Source: Trichuris trichiura (taxonomy: Eukaryota > Nematoda > Enoplea > Trichinellida > Trichuridae). From it: a stretch of DNA of 64,000 nt. Under the pieces are notes generated by a model. The model had not been told where the DNA came from, did not search any database, and saw only the letters and a list, made by a program, of their open reading frames with translations. This document shows, one piece after another, positions 1 to 9,937 of the stretch (its first letter is position 1; each line of letters opens with the position of its first letter). The position numbers and the translations under genes are program-made. Location: NCBI GenBank assembly GCA_037903355.1, contig JBAJFE010000042.1, positions 2,492,001 to 2,556,000 on the forward strand, in the 5' to 3' direction.

Positions 1-2
1 AT

Positions 3-490
3 GTAACCAACGGAAGCAACAGCGTTGATGCAAACACCAATACGTCAAAGACGCAAACTGTCGTTACTAGTCGTTTTGTCAAGGAAAGAGACAGCAACAT
101 CGCTTTGACTCGTCTACCAGTGTCTACTTCAAAGCTGCCCGTACGGAGCAGCGTCAAAATGCTGCGTACCTATGAGAAGGTCCATTCTATAGAGGATAAT
201 ATTGCCGTAAAGGCACCAGCGGTAGGTTGACCTTAATCTTTGTGAACACATTCTAAAGCGGAATGTCATTTTGCAGAATGGTCAGCAGACTGGTCACCTT
301 TCCACCAGTCGTATACCCACACGGTCCGATGCTAGCAGGTAGTGTTGTTTGTTTTTCTTCTCCCTGTTTCTTTTGCTATCAATTTGTTTTAAGAGAAGTC
401 AACATGGACCGTATCGCTTCCACGCGGAATAGCTGTTCTCAGATACCCAGACGGGTTCAAAGTCGTAGCACCGTGATAACGCAGCTATAA
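3..490 (+). CDS. 3' end of a Ser/Thr/Arg-rich protein with SxIP motifs (partial)
   Basis: Only the C-terminal part is in the window. Three exons join in frame: 3-221 (continuing to the left), 277-338 and 394-490, ending in TAA at 488-490; the introns are about 55 bp with GT-AG borders. The tail is low in hydrophobic residues, rich in Ser, Thr and basic residues, and looks disordered. It contains TSRIPTR and CSQIPRR, two Ser-x-Ile-Pro motifs next to basic residues, plus the looser TSKLPVR. SxIP in a basic Ser/Pro-rich setting is the known EB1-binding signature of microtubule plus-end tracking proteins (for example CLASP, APC and MACF tails). That role is inferred from the motifs; the family cannot be told because the folded part lies outside the window. 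No poly(A) signal lies close; AATAAA occurs at 1692. Confidence 0.6.
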
Positions 491-1809
491 ATTTTTTTTG
501 TTTTAGCTACACACTGTCTTTCACCTAGAACTGTTCACTTCGTTTTAGGGTCATTGTTTTTATGTCAGTCGTTCTTTAGCTGTTTACGACAGTTGCTAGC
601 CAAACGCGAGTCTGGCTGTTCATGTCATATACGGTATCGCAAGTTTTAATTGAACTGATCTTTTTTACTTCCAAACCTTTAGCTCAGCGCATGTACTCTC
701 AAAGAACCAAGTTCAATCGTTTAGGCTTACACAAACATCCTCGTTAAAAGCTGTGCTGCTAAGAACATTTTTATCTATTTATTTTGTGTAATCTAAATAT
801 TTCAAAGCTACTGATTAGCTGCTACTCTTTGGTTGGGTAATTTTCGAATTTGTTTCACAGAGCAAACAGTATTTGCTCTTTGAGAGCGTACGCTTTTAAG
901 CAGTTTTTAACAGCCAATGCATTGTGCCATCGCTCTTCTACTGTCTACTCAAAAAGTGACGGAGAGACTGAAGTTGAGCTTTGGGTCGTATTTAATATTA
1001 TTTATGCAACGACTGGTCCATTTTGCAACCCGCGTTGCTTTTGTTTCCTTTAGTTTGCCATATCAAACTAGAGCGTTTCAAAATGGACAGCGCTTGACGT
1101 AACTTTCCGAACGCTTTAAATTAGAAGACGAAGTACTGCGCAGCCTTTTATTCGCGAGAAAAAGATTCATCGCTTTTCATGCAATCTTTGTGGTTCGCCT
1201 AGTTTAGACTTTTTTTTAAATTTTAACTTACATTTTACTTCTACATTGGTTTTGTTTTAATTTTTATTTCGCCATTCGTTTCGTTTTTCCTGTCTCCATG
1301 CCTTTTACTTTACGCCTAATTATTGCTATTGTTTTTAAAAGCCGACATTATTTTAACGTGTATTATTTCATACTTATCTTGTTCTGTTATGTTTTATTAT
1401 TTTCTCCGTTTTCGTTCACAGTAGTGTTGAAGCTACTTTTAAAAATGAACGGTTTTTCCGTTTAAAGTCGTCCCCGAATTTTTAAAACCGCCGTGTCGCG
1501 AACGTTGTACCTTTCTGTGCTTTTTATTTTGCTCTGATCACGGAGAACGATGGTCCCTGAAAGCTTGGCAAAGAAAAAAGACTTTCACTTCAAGTGAACA
1601 AGAATAACGCAAATAGTGCTTGTCGTGGCGTCCATTAAGAGTACTCAGCTACTGTAACTAAATAGTGTGATGTTCAGGATGGAAATGAATGAATAAAAGT
1701 TGCGGGAAAAGTTAGACAACTTTAAAATAAGTATTGTACGATCGCGCGCCTGTCACATTGCCACTATGTACTGTTTCTTTTGGCTCGTGCGGCTGACTTG
1801 TTTTGCGCT
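491..1809. other. Gap: probable 3' UTR and intergenic DNA
   Basis: No coding exon could be supported. The stretch is AT-rich with T-runs and short chance frames at 850-1100. An AATAAA at about 1692 could end the transcript of the upstream gene. The next gene is given an ATG at 1810, but its frame is open back to 1726, so a short 5' exon may hide here. Confidence 0.5.
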
Positions 1810-4143
1810 ATGGTAACAGGCGACGTTAAGCAGCTGCACAAGTTACCATTCGTGCACTGCAAGTTCTGCGACGATGTTGCCGCTTATGCCCCTGAATATT
1901 TGGTGGTAGCATTCACGAACCTGACTGACTATTACATCAATACCAAAGACTTGTTCATCGCTAAGCCAAACCGGTCCGTATGCAACTTTCGTTGGGTCTG
2001 CCGCCATTCTTACAGCTACAGCGAGCAGCAGTCAGCCATTGCGACGGAAACGTGTAGAAAAATAACCGACTTTTTGGATTCGCTAGCTGAACCAGTGATT
2101 ACGGTTACTGTGAAAGAAAGTTTGCTGTCAGCTTATAAGCTGCGACGCAAAACCGGCAGCATAAAGGAGTTCACGCAAATGCTCGGCCTGTTGTGCCAAG
2201 GATTGCCCAGCTTGAACCTTGAAACGTTAATGTTCCTCTTGAAAAGTTTCAACCTTGTAACAAAATTTTCTCGCACCAATCGAGTGACCTCTAGAAAGCT
2301 TGCGCGGCAAATGGCCCCTCACTTGTTCGGTAAAGAAGAGTGCGGGTCGGGACTCAAAGCAGCGTTCAAACTAAGAAGACTGGAGAAAAGGAAGGCATTA
2401 ATATTAATGCTACTGATCCAGCATCCCGAGGTCGTCTTTCCCATGGTTCACGGTGATTCTTTTAATCCAGCCGAAAGACCGGTACGGAACTTTTGTGTTC
2501 CGAAGGAAACCGAACTGAGTTTTGACGACGAAAGTCAGTCAGCGCGGCCCAGATTTTTGAGGAGCACAGGTAAGTCTTGGTGTGCATTTTAAGTTAAAGA
2601 AATGGCTTCAAAAATATTGCTAAATAATTACTGAAATCCAACGTGCTGCAAAAAATGCCTTCATTTTAAAGCGCAAATTTCGCCCTTCAGATGATGCTCT
2701 GGAAACGAGTACCGACACTAGCACAAGCCAGAGTCGCATCGGTTCGAGTAGCTCGCTGAGCTACATTCAGTCCGTAAAAAGCTGCTCTCTTCCAGTGGAA
2801 AAGAAACTACCCAAAAATCGTGAGACCTTTTTATGTTTTCCAATCTTTAAGAAAAATTGAGCTTTTTTATTCTTGAAACACTGATCAGTGAATTACGGAA
2901 TTGAAATACTTTTGAGGAAAGCATGTATATAAACTGAGCTGTTGTAGCGCGCATTTAACAAGCTAAGTATATCCTTTGCAAACCAGAAACCTATGCTTTT
3001 AGAGATTCTTTGATTATAAATAAAGTCGACTTGGCAGTCATAGACACTGAGCTTAATAATAGTAGCATACATTTCAGCAACGCATCTTTCTCTGCCTAAT
3101 TTAAAAGCGAAGACAACCGGAATTGGGCACATTAGGTCAACACAAAGCTTAGGCGATGCCTATTCCCACGGTAACCATGTTGCGCGTTTATGTATCACAG
3201 CTGTTGACAGAGGAGGTCTTAAGCTAGTCACGAAGGCCATTACACTTCATCGAATCGGAAAGATGAAGAAACATGCACGTCAGAATTCAGTGATTCAACA
3301 GGAGGTCAGTTATATTCAGAAATAACATGCATTACAGCTAAGAGAAAAAATGTAGATTTGATGTCACCGTCGGAGCTCAGCAAAGAGGATGAGTCGGAGT
3401 ATCCGTATTGCTCGCAGGAAAAAGAATTTGACACCGACATGTTTTCCAACTGCTCTACTGGTTCGATGCGGAAAAGCGTACAACACTTGCTTCCGTCGGA
3501 GGACGTTGAATTTTTTTGTCAGTCTTTTCTAGTTCCACGTATCAGCTATTAATTCACATTTTTTTTGATGTTCAGCATGCAGCTACACAGATTCTACGCA
3601 TAATGAATTAACGGCCGTTAGTTTCAATACGGAGGAATTTTTCCACGACATTTCTTCGAATAATCTCAGCTTTACCAGTGGAAGCATTCCCGCTGACATT
3701 GGAGAGGAAAGCGGAGACAGTGATCCAGCTGATGTGTCGAGAAGCCCTATAAAATGGTTCTCGCTTCAAACGAATATGTCGTCGGAATATGGCGATATGG
3801 AAGTGTGCAGTTCGGGAGAACGTAAGTTACAGGCTTCAAGTAGTTTTTAAAAGCAAAGCAAGCTTGTGTTAATATACTGATGCATTCTAGTTTTAGGTTT
3901 GTTTCCAGACGAAACGGGAAACGTGACCAATGACACGGAAAGGGAAATACCTGATTTCCATACAATTAAAGTAGGCTGGGTGAAGAAAATGATTACATGG
4001 TTTGAGATGATTATAAGAGCAAACAGCCATTTATAATTTGGAAGGTGCTTATAACATTTCAGTCGATAATTCTTGCGCTAATCAAAGAGCAAACATTGGT
4101 GCGGAAGGCCATGCGCATTCATTACTATATGTTACCTTTCTAA
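1810..4143 (+). CDS. RhoGAP-fold domain protein, divergent, 7 exons
   Basis: Exons 1810-2569, 2691-2819, 3201-3278, 3338-3517, 3576-3821, 3897-3970 and 4063-4143 join in frame into about 515 residues. The second half of the first exon resembles the C-terminal half of RhoGAP domains: LAEPVITVTV (the usual LPEPLIT position), LPSLNLETLMFLL (usual LP..N...L..L) and NRVTSRKLARQMAPHLF (usual N.M....LA..F.P.LL). I do not see the catalytic arginine loop (G-x-x-R-x-S-G), so the GAP may be inactive or a 5' exon may be missing. The rest is acidic and Ser-rich, with a basic stretch (KLVTKAITLHRIGKMKK) in exon 3. Which RhoGAP family is unclear; FAM13- or DEPDC1-like are guesses. The start at 1810 is the first in-frame ATG. 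The exon 3/4 border was chosen by phase and is the least certain. Confidence 0.6.
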
Positions 4144-4712
4144 TGGTCCCATTTTTCTGTGCTTCCCTGTATACCCATTATTATGGTCAGGCCGATCGCC
4201 TTCCTGCGCAACCGTCACGTGATCTCCGTTTTCATAAACGTTCTCTTCAAGTCGCCATCATTCATGAAAAAGACTTCTCATGAATGATGGTGCACCTTAG
4301 AGACTGGAAAAATTTCTAAAGGCATCGACTGGACTGTTATATTAACCACAGACTTTATCGCCTTAAATGGCCGTTACAGCTCCGACCTGATACGTTTAAG
4401 TGTGACCGTGTAAGACTGTATATCCTCTGCACAACCGCACGGAATACTCAGTTTTGGTCATGCATAAGTAAACTGTAAAGACTTATCTACCCATATTGCT
4501 TCGGTTCGTGTAGGACACGGCATCTGTCGCGTAAATACAACCATTACGAAACTTACATTTCAGCTCTCATCATTACTGCCACTTGCATGTCGTTGGCTCA
4601 ATCCCGCATGCTGCAGACAATAACTTTTATCTTCCCAAGTGCACAACCGCAGAAAAAGAGAGCATCTTTTATTTTTTAATCTAAAAGAATACGAAAAAAG
4701 AAAAAAGGATCT

Positions 4713-4745
4713 TTTATTATTATTATTGTTGTTGTTGTTGTTATT
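4713..4745. repeat. Trinucleotide microsatellite (ATT)n(GTT)n
   Basis: Short perfect ATT units run into GTT units. The tract sits directly beside a damaged fold-back element copy that starts at about 4746, a pairing seen again at 28 kb. Confidence 0.9.
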
Positions 4746-4880
4746 GCTGGCGAAATTAGCGTGGTGTCACGCTGCAGTCCCGTCGTCAGCGTAGTATAGC
4801 GCTGACTAGGACGTCCCAAAGCGAATTGCTCATCCGTTCGTTCGTAGAACCCTTGTTTTAGTATATTAAAGATAAGGTAG
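4746..4880. repeat. Degenerate copy of the hammerhead-like fold-back family
   Basis: The stretch contains TCCCGTCGTCAGCG at about 4778 (core box read on the minus strand) and, on the plus strand, GCTGACTAGGACGTCCCAAAGC, which looks like the same core with its stem loop deleted. The block GCTCATCCGTTCGTTCG follows at 4829, a diverged form of the internal block shared by other copies. Neither core copy keeps both boxes intact. Confidence 0.6.
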
Positions 4881-5049
4881 AAGTAACAGGAGAATTCTAT
4901 GGAAAGACCAAGTGGAAAATGCATCACTCCGTTACAAGGTATCCAGCTTGTAAGGGTTAACAAGCTTCAAGGTTTCCTCTTGCGGCCTTAATCTTACTGA
5001 TAATACCTATGGTGAAAGAGTACTATTTTATTGAGTAGAGATGCAAACC

Positions 5050-5311
5050 TTGTTTGATAGATCTTCCACGGTTTTTTTCCCGTTTTTTCTAGGTGATTGT
5101 ATCTGTTATTAGACGAAACAATTACTCTACCAACGAATGGATGAGCGATTATCAGAAAAGTTCAGAAACGATACACTCAGCTTTTTATTCAGAGCTTTAG
5201 GAACGCTCTAGTTCCGTCGTCAGTGAGATGAAGGAGCAATCACACAGAGAAAAACGGGAAAAAAGCAGTAGAAGATCTATCAAACACGAAATACAAGCCC
5301 GTTACAAAGCA
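5050..5311. repeat. Fold-back element with hammerhead-like core, right arm partly deleted
   Basis: The outer arms pair: tgatagatcttcc at 5055 with gaagatctatca ending at 5282, and the CCCGTTTTTTC and GAAAAAACGGG stretches inside them. The internal block ACTCTACCAACGAATGGATG is present only on the left (about 5113-5136). The centre carries the core on the minus strand at 5193-5223 with the second box changed from GAAA to TAAA. The right end finishes in CCCGTTACAAAGC, the family terminus in reverse. Confidence 0.75.
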
Positions 5312-5332
5312 TCTTGTGTTTAGAGATACAGA

Positions 5333-5364
5333 CCTTTCGGAACTGTTCGTATTCCGTCGTCAGC
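5333..5364 (-). ncRNA. Hammerhead-ribozyme-like core (short stem II)
   Basis: On the minus strand it reads CTGACGA, then CGGAA, a 9-nt loop, TTCCG, then AAAGG. Both catalytic boxes, CTGANGA and GAAA, are present. The core lies in a fragment directly right of the 5050-5311 element and lacks visible arms. Activity is not shown. Confidence 0.4.
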
Positions 5365-8175
5365 TTACTGAATGATAGTTTGTTGCACAGAGGTCGCCCT
5401 TATGGGTCAGGACTGGGTCAATGATCATTTTTACGCTTCGCTGGCTGCCGTTGAATTGAATGGCTCAGACGGATTAACATGAGAGCATATGGCAGTGGCT
5501 GTTATTAATAGCGACGCTTGGCTGACCGCAAACGCATAATCTTTTTTGACCATTCTATTGTGCTTGACGTAAAGTGTTTCTGAGATTTTCATCTTTTTAT
5601 AGTTTAGCTCGGGGGAACCATCGAGGCGGATACAGCACTGTTGGTTTTCCACACGCCACAACATGCTCGGTGGTTACTGAGCTGGTCAGTGTGCGTTGTA
5701 CCGCCTTTATTGAATCCCAATTTTGTGAGCGGCCTGTGGTCTTTCACTTTTTTCTAAAAACTCACCCATTGTGTACCAATCCATTCAGTAGGCTGAACAC
5801 GGAACGCGAGCAGAAAGTTCTGTACCATGACTCAATAAAAGCCCTGTTTCATGGTCATTACTGTCAACAGGAGCAAGACCGCAAAAGGGCATCTTCAGCT
5901 TTGAAGCTAAATTCCTATTACCAAAACAAAGCCCATTTTCAACGGGATAGACAAGGCGATTACAAATAAAGAACAGGCTGTATGCGCAGGGGATATGCAT
6001 GCAAACAGAATTTAATTGGATATGGCCTCCGCATGTGTTCACATCACCTAAAGCTGCCGCGACGGAGTACGATTTTTCTGACGTGGTGAATTGCGCGCCT
6101 ACATTATAATGGCATTGCCCTACCTCTCCGTAGCCGTGCTAACTTGCAGGATCAGTGCTATCGCCCGAGCTCTTGCATAAACATTGGATAACTGTTCGCC
6201 GGGGTGAGCGGGTCCCTTTATAGCTTTTCACTGTGCGCTACAATTCGTGTAATGTGAAGGTTTACTTACGTAAAGGTTTTTTGCTAATGGGCTTCATTAC
6301 TCCAAGAACGCGTTGTCTCCTTAAAAAGACATGAATAATAAAAGTTGGCGAAATCACTGCCTCACCTTTTCTAAACGCAGTAGCAACTTGTCCACAATCC
6401 AATTGGCGCAAAGCCCCTTAAAAGTAGGATTTTAATGTACGAATGTGGATTTTGCCATAGAATGAAATTCCCGCCATCGTCTTAAGGCTAATTTTCAGTT
6501 ATAATTTCGTAGACATGAATTATGACTGAGCAAAGTTTGACGCGATTCCATTTTCTTATGGTTAGCCATTCAAGGCGTGAAAACTGAAGCTAACGTTTGA
6601 ACTCTGCGTGTTCCGCAAAATTTGAGCGAAAAACTGATAATCGCTGCACCAAATAGACTGCTACCTTACCACATATTACAACTGCAGGCAGCAGTTAACC
6701 TTTAATTGTAAAAATTTACGTACCGCTGGACGTAAGTTCGAAAATTTTTAAAGAAAAGTTAAAATACGTAGTGCTAACATTATAGAAATACCAGTGAATT
6801 TTACGAGTATCTTCTTTCGGTCAGGTAGAGATAGCCGGAAATGAACGCAAATTTTTACATAATCATGTCCCATGAAACTTTGGATTATTTTGCTAATTCA
6901 TTAAAGTCAGAGTTATCCTTTGAATCGAGAGGTTGTGATTTCTTGAATCGAAACAGCCTTTACGATACGCTGGATTTGAATAGTTTAAAAATTAATAACT
7001 TAGCTGACCAGTAGTATTGCAGCAACACGCAGGATGAGCCCTTAATGGAGTAATGAAATGTAGAATATGAGACCATTCGCTTTATACAAAAAACAACTAA
7101 TTAAATTAGTCAAAACGGCTCACTGGAAAATAGAAAGCGCGAATCTAACGGCCATGAGGCAGTAGCAAAGTCGATGAAAGAGCTACCGCCCGCAGTGCGC
7201 AGAGGAATTCCGCGAATTTCGGAAGTAGCAAGTTTCGTTCAAAGAAAGAGAATCCATAAAGCCTTAAATGGTAAACGGTAACTCGCTTCATTTTATTCAG
7301 TCTTTGAAAACCTGACATGATAGCGCATAACGCAGAATTAAACCATTCAGCTTAAATCAAATGCTCATAATTCCTAAAGACCAATAAGCGTAAAATGAAA
7401 TTGATTCTGCTAAAGTGTTCTTGAAAAATAGGTTCTTTACATTGGCTATCAGCATAAAGTGGCAGAGGTAATAGGCTGAGCGTTATGTAATGGATTTAAT
7501 AATTCGTTCCGCTAAAGTGATTTTCGAAGTTTTTACGTTTTCTCTCTCTTCCTTTTAGTATCCCGCAATTTTGCCGTGCATTTCGCCGCAATGAATTCGA
7601 ACAAACATAATTCACACAGCAAAATGTTCCAATGCCCAATTATGGCAAGAAAAAAGCTTAAGAAATGGTTGAATTAGAAAAGCGTTGTGCTAGCTTCCCT
7701 TGGAGCTTTCAAATAGTAGCACGGCTGCGCTTCCGGTTTAGCGAGAATGCCAACGACAACTGCAAAAGCCTGCTTTTGCTCGCACACGACGCTTAAGAAA
7801 CAAGTATTCTTTGAATGATTCATCCAGTTTTTAACAACTGGAAACCTGAAGTCCTACTGTTACGCCAGGAAAAGTAAAATCAAAATTTCTGGTTGTACAT
7901 TTTTTTCAAATTACACGTAGTGCTTATTCATTTCACGCGGGCGCAGTGACTGCTTGAAGCTCGGAAAATATTTTGTTCGTACCTGAAAACGAATTCTACT
8001 GTACATGATAGTCCCGAGGAGTAGTTGATGCAACGCATTGTTTATTTGTACGTTTGCGCGGAGGATCAGCAAACGTAACTTATTTGTTTCGTAATGTCAA
8101 TGGAAGCATAAATGTAAAACTTGGACGCGCTTGTTGACGGAAGGTGACCCGCATACGGGTTTGTTCTCCGGCTTT

Positions 8176-9650
8176 ATGACCGTAATGACCAGTGACAATG
8201 ACCGGAAACTTGGTCGTAGCGAAAGTGCCTCAAACGTCTCTGCCTATTGGAAACATCACCTCTTTTTACTTCAAGAAAGTGCTCCAAAACCGATGCTTGT
8301 GCCAGCTCCCAATTTGGTAACAGGTCAGCCTCCCTTCTACGGTTCCGAATTTCACGGTTTGATCAGTCGAGACGAATCGTCGAGGCTTTTGGCCTTAGCT
8401 GGAGAGGGTTCCTTTTTGGTTCGCCAAAGCCAGCGAGCGGAGCATTCCTATACTCTTTGCATCCGTTTTGATGGTACAACAAAGAATTACAAACTCTATT
8501 ACGATGGACAACATTTCGTTGGCGAGAAGAGGTTTGATACGATTGAGCAACTTGTTGCCGATGGGCTTATTTCAATGTACATCGAACGTCATGCGGCTGA
8601 ATATATACGACGAATGGCTGAGGAAACGATTTACGAAGAATCACCGTACAGTCAGTACCAAAAACTTCGCCAAAGGCATTGCCTGCCTTGTCCGCATCCA
8701 AAACAAAAATCGTTCCCGGATTCTGGTAAGCTAATTGAGCTTTGCCTAACGGCGCTATAAGGCATATAGTAGTTGTAGGCGAATCGCCACAGCATAGTTG
8801 CCTGTTTTCACCGAACCGTATGCACCCTGTTGAAATACTGCACTTGAAAAATCACCGGTTCAAAGCGAACACTTTTCTAACTCCTCATTGGTGCGATTAT
8901 TGCGGCAACTACATGTGGGGTCTTGTCAGCCAGGGCGTCAAATGCGAGGAGTGCGGTTTCGTGGCTCACCGAAAGTGTAGCGAGAAAACACTCCCCGATT
9001 GTCGTCCCGACTTGAAGTACGTTAAGAGGACCTTCGGCGTCGACCTTACCACGTTCAGCATGGCACACAATGTACGCATACCTCCTGTAGTGGAATTTTG
9101 CATATACGAGATTGAACGTCGTGGTTTGGAAACAGAGGGCCTGTACAGAGTGTCCGGTTCGCATGAGGAAATTGAACGTTTACGGATGCACTTCGACGGC
9201 GATTGCTTTTCCGACCCTATACAGACTTGTATGGTTGATGATGTGCACGCGTTGACCGGTTTGTTAAAGTTATATTTTCGTTTGCTTCCCATTCCGCTTA
9301 TTACGTACGCCGCCAGGCGAGAGCTTGTACATGTTTTCCGCTATTGCCAAGATGACTTAGAAAAGGTGAAACACGTTAAGCGCGTTCTGCATGAAACACT
9401 TCCGCCTGCCAACTACTCTGTCCTACAGCTATTCATGTTGCATTTAAAACGGGTCGCCGACTACAGTGATAGAAACCGGATGACAGAGGAAAATCTATCC
9501 AGAATTCTGGTGCTCACATTGATGAATCATTCAACTTACCAAGCTGACAACTTTTTAATGCCGCAGTTCGAGCTGTCAGCCTTACTTTTCATGATAAAAA
9601 ATGCCCGAAAAATCTTTACGGACAACCGCCAAATTACTTACAATCTTTAG
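8176..9650 (+). CDS. CHN: Chimaerin: SH2-C1-RhoGAP Rac GTPase-activating protein
   Basis: Two exons, 8176-8725 and about 8779-9650, encode about 473 residues, the length of the long vertebrate chimaerins. An SH2 domain spans about residues 54-140 with the phosphotyrosine-binding arginine in FLVRQSQR. The C1 zinc finger at about 209-258 has the complete H-x12-C-x2-C-x13-C-x2-C-x4-H-x2-C-x7-C pattern, so it could bind diacylglycerol or phorbol ester. The RhoGAP domain follows, with its arginine finger (GLYRVSG) at about residue 307. The usual GIVFGPTLM segment reads SRILVLTLMN here, an odd change near the C-terminus of the GAP. The start is the first in-frame ATG; the preceding WKHHLFLLQESAPKP-type stretch matches the N-terminus of long chimaerins. 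The intron is about 53 bp and its acceptor is one of three in-phase AGs (8769-8778). AATAAA at 9807 fits as poly(A) signal. Known role: switching off Rac at membranes downstream of receptors. Confidence 0.93.
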
Positions 9651-9806
9651 TTGCGCTATTTGCGTGTTGTTATGCAATGTGTCGTTATTGTTTCATCCGC
9701 TTCCACCCTTGGCCAATGTCAGCCTTTTGCTGAACAATCGCTTTTAAGCTAATTTTGCTTCTTTCCACGCGTGCGCGCAATTTTTGCAATACCTCAGCCC
9801 AACTTG

Positions 9807-9812
9807 AATAAA
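9807..9812 (+). terminator. Poly(A) signal AATAAA for chimaerin
   Basis: A canonical AATAAA lies 157 bases after the chimaerin stop and 126 bases before the V-ATPase E start codon. The two same-strand genes are therefore packed very closely. Confidence 0.6.
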
Positions 9813-9937
9813 ACGATTTCTTAAAAGTGGATATTCCACTTTGAACGCTGTCACCTCTCGTTGCGTTGGAATACTTTACTTTTTTGAACTCGGATGATCT
9901 ATACTTTATGCTTCACAATTTCAAAGCACTTATCGTC

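Larger units (their letters stand above)
4144..8175. other. Gap of 4 kb: repeats and no supported gene
   Basis: The first third holds a trinucleotide tract and two or three fold-back elements (separate entries at 4713-5364). The frame at 5574-5969 (131 codons) and its mirror at 5785-6042 match nothing I recognise and have no splice or initiation context. From 6050 to 8150 the sequence is AT-rich with no long frame. The chimaerin promoter and any non-coding 5' exon should lie near the right end. Confidence 0.5.

Noticed and set aside
5574..6042. 131-codon plus frame overlapping an 85-codon minus frame
   Set aside because: No family resemblance, no splice context and the two frames mirror each other. 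Chance open frames are more likely.
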